A stretch of DNA of 64,000 nt, from assembly GCF_000717715.1 (NCBI RefSeq), contig NZ_JOAI01000003.1:124001-188000 (forward strand), in the 5' to 3' direction. Below are positions 40,839-49,012 of the stretch, one piece after another. The stretch is from Streptomyces sp. NRRL B-24484. GTDB lineage: Bacteria; Actinomycetota; Actinomycetes; Streptomycetales; Streptomycetaceae. Position 1 is the stretch's first letter, and each line of letters starts with the position of its first letter. The position numbers were made by a program, and so were the translations under genes. Below the pieces are notes generated by a model, which did not search any database, had not been told where the DNA came from, and saw only the letters and a list, made by a program, of their open reading frames with translations.

Positions 40839-41930
40839 CTACAGCATCACGAGCAGCTTGGTGCCGGGCACCAACTTCCGGTTGACGGAGGTCGACTGGA
40901 CGAACACGGTGTACGACGGGTTCTCGCCGGGCTTGACCGTGGCCTCCGCGTTCGGCAGGCCGAGCAGCTGGCGGGCCGCCGGGCCCGAGAACACCCGGCC
41001 CGTCATCCGGCCGGTGGCCGGGTCCTTCTCCGCCACGGCGAGCTGCTTGCCGCCCTGGATCTTCTCGCGCTTGGACAGCTCGTAGAAGGCGCAGCCGGTC
41101 CGGTACGCGTGCCCGGCGCTGGTCACGAAGTCGCGGATCGCCAGCTGCTGGTCGACCGGGACGAGGAGGTACTTGCCGGTGTCGAGGGCGTCGAGGCTGG
41201 CCTTGACCTCGTCGGTGCTCAGGTCCTGGCCCATGGCGAACAGGTTCCTGGTGCCGCGCACGCCCTGCTCGCGGCCGCGGAGGAAGCTGGTGGCGGCGGA
41301 CTTGACGGTGTCGATGGCCTCCTCGACGCCCTTGCTGGAGTCCGCGTCCCAGATCGCGATGTTGCCCGCGGGGAAGCCGTACTCCTGGGCGGTGCGCTTG
41401 GCCAGCGAGTTCGGGACGAGGATCGCCGACGTCCAGTGGTCGGGCAGGTCGTCCATCGCGCCCTTGATCCGGCCCATCCAGCTGCGCAGCGTGGCGGCGC
41501 CGGCGTTGCCGCCGACGCGGGTGTGCATCCGGCCGGTCTCCGACCAGCCGGAGGCGTTCTCCTCGCCGTCGGTGACGACGACCTGGAGGAAGGAGTGCTC
41601 GCCGTACCCCTCCCAGATGTTCTTCAGGTCGTCGATCGACTTCACGGCCGCCTCGATGAGCGCCGTCGCGCCCCGGTCGACCGCGTAGAGGCCCCGCAGC
41701 GACGGCAGGTGCTTGACGTCCATGTCCCAGACGAGGTTCTGCACCTCGTGGTCGAAGGCGTAGAGGCTGATGCGGGTCTCGTGGCCGAGCCGGTCGGACT
41801 CCTCCTGGAGGCCCTTCACGAACTCGTCGACGACGCGGACGAGCTGCGCCTCGTGCTGGCGCATCGAACCGGACTTGTCCACCACGAGCGAGACGTGGTT
41901 GACCTTGTGCTTGATCCTGTTCGCCGACAT
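40839..41930 (-). CDS. VWA domain protein
   Basis: A 363-residue cytoplasmic protein with an N-terminal von Willebrand A domain. The MIDAS motif DKSGS sits in HVSLVVDKSGSMRQHEAQLV, with the distal VVTDGEENASGWSE. The C-terminal part (GKYLLVPVDQQLAIRDFVTS, TGCAFYELSKREKIQGGKQL) recalls phage-type VWA proteins of actinobacteria. It ends with a compact beta domain (NRKLVPGTKLLVML). ATG 41930 is preceded by GGTGGAGAC, stronger than an ATG six codons upstream. No ter or MoxR gene is adjacent. Its role is unknown; metal-dependent adhesion to a protein partner is expected. Confidence 0.9.
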   Translation of the reverse strand: MSANRIKHKVNHVSLVVDKSGSMRQHEAQLVRVVDEFVKGLQEESDRLGHETRISLYAFDHEVQNLVWDMDVKHLPSLRGLYAVDRGATALIEAAVKSIDDLKNIWEGYGEHSFLQVVVTDGEENASGWSETGRMHTRVGGNAGAATLRSWMGRIKGAMDDLPDHWTSAILVPNSLAKRTAQEYGFPAGNIAIWDADSSKGVEEAIDTVKSAATSFLRGREQGVRGTRNLFAMGQDLSTDEVKASLDALDTGKYLLVPVDQQLAIRDFVTSAGHAYRTGCAFYELSKREKIQGGKQLAVAEKDPATGRMTGRVFSGPAARQLLGLPNAEATVKPGENPSYTVFVQSTSVNRKLVPGTKLLVML

Positions 41931-42182
41931 GTCTCCACCCATTTCCAACGCTCTTCCGACGCCTTTTCCGGCGCCCCCTCCGACGTTGGTTCCACACTAC
42001 GGCGGAGCACTGACATCCCTGCCTGACCTGCGGTCATACTGCTCCCGTGACAGCCTTCCAGAACACATCGTGCACCGACACACATCCGAGGGGACGCCGC
42101 TCCCGCGGAATACCGGTCGGGGATTTCCCGGCCGTTCCCGAGCGGGCCGCAGCGGCCCGGGACCGCGGGTTCCGGCCGGGAA

Positions 42183-42929
42183 TCAGGCGCGCCGCATCCG
42201 GTAGACGCAGGTCCGGTAGGGCATCTCGACGGTGTCGCGGCCGGCCAGGGCCGGGTCGGTGGCGGCCAACTCGCCGATCTCCCGGTCCAGGCGGGCCTGC
42301 TCGGCGGCGTCGGCGGTCAGGTAGGAGGAGCGGGACCGGACCAGGTCGATCAGCCGGTCCGTCGGGACGGTCACGGTGTGCTCGATCAGGCCGCGTTCGG
42401 GTTCGGTGAACCAGGGCGTCACCGGCCCGTACTGCCAGGCGCTCTCCAGGCCGTACCCCTCGCTGCCGGCGATGCCGGAGAGCGCGGCCACCCACGGGGT
42501 CCGGTCGTCACGGATGTTCCACAGCGCGGCGAAGGCGCCGCCCTCGCGCAGCACCCGGTGGATCTGCGGCAGCGCGTCCTGCGGGGTGAACCAGTGGTAG
42601 GCCTGCCCGACCACGACGGCGTCGACGGACCCGTCCGGCAGTGGGATGTCCTCGGCGCTGCCGGCGAGCACCCGCATGCCCGGGTGGCGTTCGGCGGCCA
42701 CGGCGCGCATCCGCTCGTCGGGCTCGACCGCGACCACCTCGTGGCCGGCGGCGCGCAACGCACCGGCCAGCAGCCCCGTGCCCGCCCCCAGATCCAGGAC
42801 GCGCATCGGTGTGGCGCCGACGGCCCGGGCGACCGCCCGCACCGGGTAGGCGGGCCGGATCGAGTCGTAGCGGTGGGCAGCGGAACCGAAGGACAGGGCA
42901 GCGGCGGACATGCCGGTGTACGTACCCAT
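42183..42929 (-). CDS. SAM-dependent methyltransferase, class I
   Basis: A 248-residue methyltransferase with SAM motif I MRVLDLGAGTGLLAG, motif II VVAVEPDERMRAV, ERHPGMRVLAGSAEDIPLPDGSVDAVVVGQAYHWF (the QAxHWF block of the Methyltransf_11/UbiE-like subgroup) and HRVLREGGAFAALWN. The opening ALSFGSAAHRYDSIRPAYPV is shared by many actinobacterial members of unknown substrate. ATG 42911 (MSAAALSFG) is an alternative start. It is divergent from nothing and close to the next minus-strand gene. Confidence 0.9.
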   Translation of the reverse strand: MGTYTGMSAAALSFGSAAHRYDSIRPAYPVRAVARAVGATPMRVLDLGAGTGLLAGALRAAGHEVVAVEPDERMRAVAAERHPGMRVLAGSAEDIPLPDGSVDAVVVGQAYHWFTPQDALPQIHRVLREGGAFAALWNIRDDRTPWVAALSGIAGSEGYGLESAWQYGPVTPWFTEPERGLIEHTVTVPTDRLIDLVRSRSSYLTADAAEQARLDREIGELAATDPALAGRDTVEMPYRTCVYRMRRA

Positions 42930-43027
42930 GTCCGGTCGGCAGCATCCGCGCGGCGGCAGTCCGAGCACGCGCCGACGGCTGCGGGCCGCGTGTTCCGTCA
43001 CCGGAGCGGTTGGCGTCGGAGCCCCGG

Positions 43028-44149
43028 CTAGGGCACCAGGCGGGCCACCGCGGTCGCCCGGTGCATCGCCGCCTCCAGGGGTCCGCGGGCGAACCGTGCC
43101 GTCCACAGCCCGGCCGCCACCAGCGTCCCGGCGGTGAACAGGGCGAACAGCGGCAGCGGCGGGCCGGGATCGAGCTCGATCCCGAGCAGCACGACCAGCA
43201 GGACGTGCGCCGTGTACGCGGTCAGCGAGAGCCGCCCCACCGCCGCCACCGCGTCGACCGCGGCCGCCCCGACGCCCGCCGTCCCGGCCCGGCGGGCGGC
43301 CAGCTCCAGGCACCCGGCGACGACCAGCAGCGCGAACCCCAGGGCGCCCGGCACCTCGAAGCTCGTCCCGGTGTGCGGTGCCGCGCCCAGCAGCCCGGCC
43401 GGGTCGCCCAGGTCGACGACGCCGGACCCCTCGGCCGGCACCTCGGCACCCGACTGCCGCAGGGCCAGCCGGGATCCCCCGTACCCGAGCGCGAGGAGGC
43501 CGGCCCCGACGGCCGCGGCCCGCCGCCGGGCGGCCGGCCCGGACGGGTCGAGGCGGGCCAGGGCCATCCCCGCGAGTACGAAGGGCATCCAGGTCGCCGC
43601 CGGGTAGGCGCCGGTCAGCAGCGGTTCGGCGAGGCGCGGCGGCAGGAGGTCGGCCGCCCCGGCCGTGCGCAGTGCGTACGAGAGCTGGGGGGCGAGCAGC
43701 GCCCAGGCGGCGGCGAGGCCGGCCAGGGCGCCGGCGGGCAGGCGGAGCAGCGGCAGGGCGAGCAGGAAGTACGCACCGTAGGCGGCGAGGATCAGGCTGA
43801 TCGGCGGGTCCAGCGTGTCCAGGGCGGTGCCGAGGGCGATCAGCAGGACGGCGCGCAGGGCGATCCCGGCGGCCGTCCGGCGGGCGTCCTGCCGGGTGGC
43901 GGGGCGGCGTCCGGCGAGCAGCACCAGCGAGCAGCCGGCGAGCACCGCGAAGAGCGCGGAGGCCCGTCCGTGGGCGAGGCCCATGACGGCACCGACCGGG
44001 CCACCCACCTCCGGGTCGGGCCCGAGGTGGGCGGCGAACATGCCGAACACGGCGAGGCCCCGGGCGAGGTCCAGTCCGACCAGGCGGCCGCGGCGCGATC
44101 CGGGCGGCCTGCCGGTGTGCCCGGCGGCGGTCGCGACGGTTCCTGACAT
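43028..44149 (-). CDS. DUF418/heparan-acetyltransferase-like membrane protein
   Basis: A 373-residue polytopic protein with about ten hydrophobic segments. It starts RLVGLDLARGLAVFGMFAAHLG, the RxxxLDxxRGxAxxGM signature of DUF418/DUF1624 and heparan-alpha-glucosaminide N-acetyltransferase-like proteins. It continues ALFAVLAGCSLVLLAGRR and ends SLTAYTAHVLLVVLLGIE, the typical 'LTNYL' terminal helix region. These proteins are thought to transfer acyl groups across the membrane. No substrate is indicated by neighbours. ATG 44149 is the chosen start. Confidence 0.85.
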   Translation of the reverse strand: MSGTVATAAGHTGRPPGSRRGRLVGLDLARGLAVFGMFAAHLGPDPEVGGPVGAVMGLAHGRASALFAVLAGCSLVLLAGRRPATRQDARRTAAGIALRAVLLIALGTALDTLDPPISLILAAYGAYFLLALPLLRLPAGALAGLAAAWALLAPQLSYALRTAGAADLLPPRLAEPLLTGAYPAATWMPFVLAGMALARLDPSGPAARRRAAAVGAGLLALGYGGSRLALRQSGAEVPAEGSGVVDLGDPAGLLGAAPHTGTSFEVPGALGFALLVVAGCLELAARRAGTAGVGAAAVDAVAAVGRLSLTAYTAHVLLVVLLGIELDPGPPLPLFALFTAGTLVAAGLWTARFARGPLEAAMHRATAVARLVP

Positions 44150-44317
44150 GCCGTCCACTCTGCCGGGGCGGGCCGCGGCGGTGCATCGGGCGGCCGGGGG
44201 ACGGTGCGACCCGCCGACCGGCGGGGTCCCGCGGACGGGCCGGGCCCGCGGCGCCGGGACGGGCCGGCGTCCGGCACCCCCTGTCGGGAATCGCCGGGCG
44301 GGGTTAGCCTGCTCCGC

Positions 44318-44905
44318 ATGGCACCTCGGCCCCTCGCGCCCGTCGTCCTGCACGGCCGGTACGTCCGGCTGGAGCCGCTGACCACGGCGCACGTACCCGA
44401 CCTGCACCTCGCGGGCAGCCGCGACGACGGCCTGTGGCAGTGGCTGCCGGTGGTCACGCCCTACACGCTCGGCGAGATGCACATGCTGGTGGAGCAGCGG
44501 CTCGCCCAGCAGTCGGCGGGGAACGCGGTGATGTTCGCGATCGTCCCGGCCGGCTCCACCCGGGCCGCCGGGTGGGTGGCGTACACCGACATCGCGGTCG
44601 TCGACGAGCGCCTGGACATCGGCTGGCACTGGGCCGCCCGGAACACCTGGGAGACCCCGATGACCGCGGAGACGCACTTCCTGCTGCTCCGCCACGCCTT
44701 CGAGGACCTGGGCTTCGGCCGCGTCCAGTGGCAGGTCGACCACCTCGACGTGCGGACGCAGCTGACGCTGTCCGCACTCGGCGCCGTCCGCGAGGGCCCG
44801 CTGCGCCGGCACGCCCGGCGCTCGGACGGCTCCTGGCGCGACACCCTGGTCTACGCCGTGCTGGCCACGGAGTGGCGGGACGGCCTCGGCGGCGGCCTGC
44901 TCTGA
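44318..44905 (+). CDS. GNAT family N-acetyltransferase (RimJ/RimL-like)
   Basis: A 195-residue GNAT. It opens VVLHGRYVRLEPLTTAHVPDL, then GWVAYTDIAVVDERLDIGWHW, TETHFLLLRHAFEDLGFGRVQWQVDHLDVRTQ and a final strand DTLVYAVLATEW. The order matches the Acetyltransf_3 subgroup that includes ribosomal-protein and small-molecule acetyltransferases. The usual acetyl-CoA loop is only loosely conserved. It is a stand-alone gene between divergent and convergent neighbours. Confidence 0.9.
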   Translation: MAPRPLAPVVLHGRYVRLEPLTTAHVPDLHLAGSRDDGLWQWLPVVTPYTLGEMHMLVEQRLAQQSAGNAVMFAIVPAGSTRAAGWVAYTDIAVVDERLDIGWHWAARNTWETPMTAETHFLLLRHAFEDLGFGRVQWQVDHLDVRTQLTLSALGAVREGPLRRHARRSDGSWRDTLVYAVLATEWRDGLGGGLL

Positions 44906-44985
44906 ACGCGGCTCCGCGCCGCCGGGAACACGTCCCGGGGGCGCGGGGCAACGGGACGCGCCGTGCGCGCCCGGGGTTGTCCGGA

Positions 44986-45669
44986 TCAGGCCGGGGCGGG
45001 CCCCGGCGCGGGCGTGGTCGCGAGTGCGACGAGCGCCCTGCTCTTGACGAGCCACGCGACACCGAACGCGAACACCGACACCGCCTCGCCGACGTACGTC
45101 AGGGTGAGCGGGAGGTCCCACGCGAAGTGCAGCGCACCGGCCGCCGCGATCATCACCGTGCACCCGACGACGACCCAACCGCACACCAGGTAGACGGCGT
45201 TGTGGATCCGGTGTCCCGGCCGGCCCCGGCTGTCGACGAACAGCCGGAGGCAGAAGAACGCGAGCAGGCCGAACAGCCCTGCGGCGAAGCAGAGGTGGAG
45301 GATGCCGACGGTCGTCTGCACCTGGCTGGGGTGCGGGGTGACGGACGTCGGCGGCAGGGTCGGGAACATGGCCACCAGGATCGCGAACACCCCGGCCAGT
45401 GAGCTCAGCCGGTCCTCGCGTCGGTCGTGGCGGTAGCAGATCAGGAAGACGCCGATGGCGCACAGACTGCCGACGAAGACGTTGCGCATGTGCGTGTAGT
45501 AGGACGCGCTCATCGAGGCGAGCAGGGTGAGTCGCGCCGATGTGACGATGTTTCCGATCGGGAGGACGATCGGCAGGAGGAACCCGATGATGCCGACGCC
45601 GAAGCGAAGGCGCTGCACCGTCTGCGGGTCCTGGTCCTGGGGGTCGAATCCGGAGTCGGGGTCGGTCAT
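44986..45669 (-). CDS. Multi-pass membrane protein, DUF998-like
   Basis: A 227-residue protein with six predicted helices: FGVGIIGFLLPIVLPIGNIV, NVFVGSLCAIGVFLICY, LSSLAGVFAILVAMFPTLPP, VGILHLCFAAGLFGLLAFFCLRLF, AVYLVCGWVVVGCTVMIAAAG and LTYVGEAVSVFAFGVAWLV. The segment ASYYTHMRNVFVGSL followed by a charged RHDRRED loop is typical of small DUF998/Frag1-like proteins. Function unknown. Codon use is slightly less biased than its neighbours. Confidence 0.75.
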   Translation of the reverse strand: MTDPDSGFDPQDQDPQTVQRLRFGVGIIGFLLPIVLPIGNIVTSARLTLLASMSASYYTHMRNVFVGSLCAIGVFLICYRHDRREDRLSSLAGVFAILVAMFPTLPPTSVTPHPSQVQTTVGILHLCFAAGLFGLLAFFCLRLFVDSRGRPGHRIHNAVYLVCGWVVVGCTVMIAAAGALHFAWDLPLTLTYVGEAVSVFAFGVAWLVKSRALVALATTPAPGPAPA

Positions 45670-45834
45670 GAGATGCCCCCTCAGCCACCCGAAATGCTCA
45701 GTACCTCCCGATTTTCCCGCGCCCGCCTACCTCGAAACCGGGCGGCGCACAGGTCGATTTCCCGCCATCCGTGCGGCCCGCCGGTTCGAGCCGTCCCACC
45801 GGGCCGTGCGCCCCCTCCCCCGCCGGCCGGCGGG

Positions 45835-46665
45835 TCAGAACGCGGAGTTGGCGAACCAGTGCGCCAGCAGGTCGGCGTCGCCCTCGTGCGCGAGGGTGTC
45901 CGCGTCGAGGGTGAGGCGGCCGTACACGAGGAGCAGCAGGTCGGCCGCGGTGCCGTGGACGGTCGCGTCCGCGGTGACGGAACCGTCGTCGGCGGATCCG
46001 GGGGCGGCGGATCCGGGGGCGCCGGATCCGTCGTTCGCGGGGTCGAGCCCGAAGCCGTCCGGCCGCAGGCGGACCAGCCAGTCGCCGTCCCCGTCGGTCG
46101 GACGGAACCGGATCGTGCGCCCGTCCGCGCGGAGGTCGGCCACCTTGGGGGCGAAGAGGCCGGCGAAGGGGAGGTTGGTCAGGAACTCGTCCACGCCGTC
46201 GACGGCGAGCGCGCGGTCGATCTCCGGCCGCACGCCGAGGGCCAGTTCCGCGTCGACCCGGTGCAGCAGGGTCTCGAACAGCATCCGGCGCGCCCAGAAC
46301 CGGGCGTGCTGGTCGGCGCCCCACGCCCACATCGGGGTGTCCGGGCCGGTGGCCCGGAAGGCGTCCGCGGCCACCGCCGCGCTCCCGGTCAGCCACTCGG
46401 CCCAGGCGTCGCCACCGGCCGGCAGCTGCAGGTCGACGTCGCGGCTGCGCGGCGGCTCCTGGATGCGTCCGTGCAGCAGCACCGCGAACCAGCGGTGCAC
46501 GCTGCCCGCGTGGCGGACCAGGTCGGCCAGCGTCCAGCCGGGGCAACTCGGCACCGGGGTGGCGAAGTCGGCGCCCTCGACGACCGCCGCGAAGCGGGCC
46601 GCCTCCGCACCGACGGCCGCACGGTGGTCGATCGGGGTGGGGATCCGGAGGCCGGAGGTCGTCAT
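45835..46665 (-). CDS. Maleylpyruvate-isomerase-fold (mycothiol-dependent) protein
   Basis: A 276-residue MDMPI-family protein. The N-terminal DinB-like bundle has FATPVPSCPGWTLADLVRHAGSVHRWFAVLL, with the conserved CPGW and His, and MWAWGADQHARFWARRMLFETLLHRVDAE, with the metal His. The C-terminal domain, about 190-276, ends GTAADLLLLVYGRL. Homologues bind mycothiol for isomerase or S-transferase reactions; the substrate is unknown. The coding region has a Gly/Ser/Ala-Pro repeat insert (GSGAPGSAAPGSADDGS). A promoter with an overlapping 10-bp dyad lies about 80 bp upstream. Confidence 0.87.
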   Translation of the reverse strand: MTTSGLRIPTPIDHRAAVGAEAARFAAVVEGADFATPVPSCPGWTLADLVRHAGSVHRWFAVLLHGRIQEPPRSRDVDLQLPAGGDAWAEWLTGSAAVAADAFRATGPDTPMWAWGADQHARFWARRMLFETLLHRVDAELALGVRPEIDRALAVDGVDEFLTNLPFAGLFAPKVADLRADGRTIRFRPTDGDGDWLVRLRPDGFGLDPANDGSGAPGSAAPGSADDGSVTADATVHGTAADLLLLVYGRLTLDADTLAHEGDADLLAHWFANSAF

Positions 46666-46749
46666 GGTGGTGGTGCCTCTCTGGACGGATCGGCGCTCCC
46701 GGTGGTCGCGGGCCTCCGCGGATGCGGGGCCCCGTGCGCCGACGACTCG

Positions 46750-46786
46750 ACCGTAGACTCAATGGTTCACGAGGTCAACCATTGAG
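46750..46786 (-). promoter_or_regulatory. Promoter covered by dyad CTCAATGGTT-N9-AACCATTGAG
   Basis: On the minus strand, -35 TTGACC (46778-46773) and -10 TACGGT (46755-46750) are 17 bp apart. Perfect 10-bp arms at 46758-46767 and 46777-46786 straddle the -35 and spacer, so a bound dimer would block polymerase. It serves the mycothiol-fold gene starting at 46665. Confidence 0.7.
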
Positions 46787-46810
46787 GCACCCATTCGATC
46801 TGTGTCCGAG

Positions 46811-46842
46811 GTCACCCGCGCCGCCAGGGCGGCGCGGGTGAC
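46811..46842 (-). terminator. Hairpin after the secreted repeat-domain gene
   Basis: Arms GTCACCCGCGCCGCC (46811-46825) and GGCGGCGCGGGTGAC (46828-46842) are perfectly complementary. It lies 15 bp past the minus-strand stop at 46857. Confidence 0.85.
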
Positions 46843-46856
46843 GGTCCGTCGGACGG

Positions 46857-48740
46857 CTAGCTCACGTCGAAGGCGTAGTAGTAGGCGTCGTACACCGTGC
46901 CGTCGGCCGTGGTCTGGTAGGCGTACACCAGGTGCTGCCCGCCGGTGTCGGGAGTCCACTCCACCCGGGCCGTGCCGTCGGCGCCGGGGGTCACCGTGGT
47001 CTCCGGGCCCCAGTCGAAGGAGTAGGTGTAGGAGGCCACGTCCGGCACGGTCGGGGCGAAGGTGAACGTCCCGGTGACGCCGACCCCGCCGGCGTCGACG
47101 GGGGTGCCGGTGTCCTCGGGGTACACGTCCGAGGTGATCGTCGGCGAGGTGTCCACCGTGGCGAAGCGGCGGTACGCGGAGCTCACCCAGCCGCTCGTGC
47201 TGTGGCTGCGCACCTCGATCTGGGTGGGTCCGGTCAGCTCGACCGCCATCGACGCGGTGCCGTCCGCGGCGGCCGGCAGCGTCCGCGGCTCGGCGTAGCC
47301 GACCCGCACGGTGTAGCTGTCGACCGACCCGGCGTTCGGGTTCGGCGCCAGGTGCAGGGTCAGCGGCGCCCCGAGGCGCGCGTTGGGCGGGTCGGGCGTC
47401 ACCACGGGCGAGGTGTCACCGACGAAGACCCGGTAGGTCGTGACGGCCGACGCGTTGAACGCCCGGTCGAAGGTGCGGACCGACAGCGTCTGCGGACCGG
47501 AGTCCGGCGGGAAGAGGCTGACCGAGGCCGACCCGCCGAGGGTGTCCGCACGGACGTAGCCCGGGCCGGAGAACGGGTCGTGCCACTGCGGCACCCCGTG
47601 GTCACCGGTGCTCCAGACGGGACCGACACCGAGGTCGGGGGCCCAGGTGTACTGGTAGGCCGCCACGTCCGCCACACCGTTCGCCGTGAAGGTGAACTGC
47701 GCCGGCGAACCCCCGGGCGTCAGCTGGCCGGCGGGGTAGTTCGGCGACGTCACCACCGGAGCGGCGGCCGGACGGGTGGCGTCGACGTGGAAGTAGCAGG
47801 GCCGCGTCCACGCGGAGGTGTCGGTGCCGTCGCCGCCCCGGACCTGCCAGGCGTACGTGCCACCGTCGGCGAGCAGCCCGGCCGGCACGTGCCCGTTGCC
47901 CTCGAAGCCGTTGCCCATGGAGCCCTGGGTGAACTCCGTCCGCTGTTCCCGGTGTCCGACCGGCCAGACGGCGAAGTGCCCGGTGAGCGTGGTGTCGCCG
48001 GCGTCCGCGTCGTGCAGCACGGCCCCGAGCGCCGGGGTCGTGCTCCCCACGTACGGGTACGGCTTCTCGGTGGCGCAGGGCTGGTACTCGTTGAAGAGCT
48101 CGGTGGGCGTGCCGGGCGGCGTGTTGTACGTGGGGTACAGCCGGATCCCGCGCGAGCCGCTGAGCCGGCGGCCCAGCGAGGTGTTCGCCTCGTCCGTCGC
48201 GGGTACCCGCAGTTCGATCGACAGGGTGGGGCGCTTCGCCGCCGCGGCGTCCGCGGCGGCGGCGGTCAGGTCGATCTGCAGGAACGGGGCCGGGCAGGTC
48301 TGGCTGCCGCCGACGGTGCCCAGCAGCTGCTTCTCGGCCGGGGCGTTGCGCCAGGTGATGCCGTCCGTCCGCGGGCCCGTCCGCCAGACCTCGATCGCGC
48401 GCTGTGCGCAGGCCTCGGCCCGGGACTCGCCGAAGGAGAGCGTCGCCTTGAGCACGTGCGCGGCGGCGAACCCGGCGAGGTCGAAGGTCGCGTAGACCCG
48501 CGAGGTGTGCGCGGTGCCCGCGTCGTCGAGCCAGGCACCCAGCGGGAGGTCCTCGCCGGCGGCCACCGGATGGGCCGTCAGCGGCGCCTGCGCGTCGGTG
48601 TACGCCAGGGAGAGCTGCGGCGCCTCCCGGACGACGGAATCGGCGGCCGCGGGCGGCGCGGGTACGAGGACTCCCCCCAGCCCCAGAGCGACCGCTGCCG
48701 TACCGGCCGCGACAGCGCGTATGCCCAGTCTTCGTCTCAA
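46857..48740 (-). CDS. Large secreted protein with DNRLRE-like and Ig-like domains
   Basis: A 627-residue exported protein. AAGGAG eight bases before TTG 48740 sets the start, giving signal peptide LGIRAVAAGTAAVALGLGGVLVPAPPAAA. The first about 180 residues are DNRLRE-like: RVYATFDLAGFAAAHVLKATLSFGE, then WRTGPRTDGITWRNAPA. They are followed by Ig-like or FN3-like beta modules with recurring 'PVVTSPNYPAG', 'TSPVVTPDPPNA' and 'TSPTITSDVYPED' openings. It ends YAYQTTADGTVYDAYYYAFDVS with no anchor. Such proteins are secreted scaffolds or adhesins of unknown role in Streptomyces. Confidence 0.8.
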   Translation of the reverse strand: MRRRLGIRAVAAGTAAVALGLGGVLVPAPPAAADSVVREAPQLSLAYTDAQAPLTAHPVAAGEDLPLGAWLDDAGTAHTSRVYATFDLAGFAAAHVLKATLSFGESRAEACAQRAIEVWRTGPRTDGITWRNAPAEKQLLGTVGGSQTCPAPFLQIDLTAAAADAAAAKRPTLSIELRVPATDEANTSLGRRLSGSRGIRLYPTYNTPPGTPTELFNEYQPCATEKPYPYVGSTTPALGAVLHDADAGDTTLTGHFAVWPVGHREQRTEFTQGSMGNGFEGNGHVPAGLLADGGTYAWQVRGGDGTDTSAWTRPCYFHVDATRPAAAPVVTSPNYPAGQLTPGGSPAQFTFTANGVADVAAYQYTWAPDLGVGPVWSTGDHGVPQWHDPFSGPGYVRADTLGGSASVSLFPPDSGPQTLSVRTFDRAFNASAVTTYRVFVGDTSPVVTPDPPNARLGAPLTLHLAPNPNAGSVDSYTVRVGYAEPRTLPAAADGTASMAVELTGPTQIEVRSHSTSGWVSSAYRRFATVDTSPTITSDVYPEDTGTPVDAGGVGVTGTFTFAPTVPDVASYTYSFDWGPETTVTPGADGTARVEWTPDTGGQHLVYAYQTTADGTVYDAYYYAFDVS

Positions 48741-49012
48741 GCCGAGAACTCCTTCTGAGGCCCCGTGGGGCATCGTCGATTGGCGGCCACCATGGTGTCA
48801 GAACGTATGCGGAGCACGGCGATCGGCCTACCGTCCGGGCACGGCGGCCGGGCGGCAGGCCGGCGCCGCCCGGCCGTGGCGGCGGGTCAGTGGGCGACCT
48901 CGTCGAGGCCCTTCGGTCCGAGCAGTGCGCGGGTCCTCCGCCGACGTGCCGCGCAGCGGGGCACGGGACGTCGGCGGTGGGTCGGCTGCCGTCAGCGGCA
49001 GTCAGAGGGCCG

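Noticed and set aside
40839..41930. Tellurium-resistance (Ter) gene cluster
   Set aside because: The VWA protein alone is present; no TerD/TerC/TerB-like neighbours are found.
48986..49001. CTGCCG-TCAG-CGGCAG hairpin after the chitinase stop
   Set aside because: Only a 6-bp stem, which is common by chance in DNA of this GC content. Too weak to list as a terminator.
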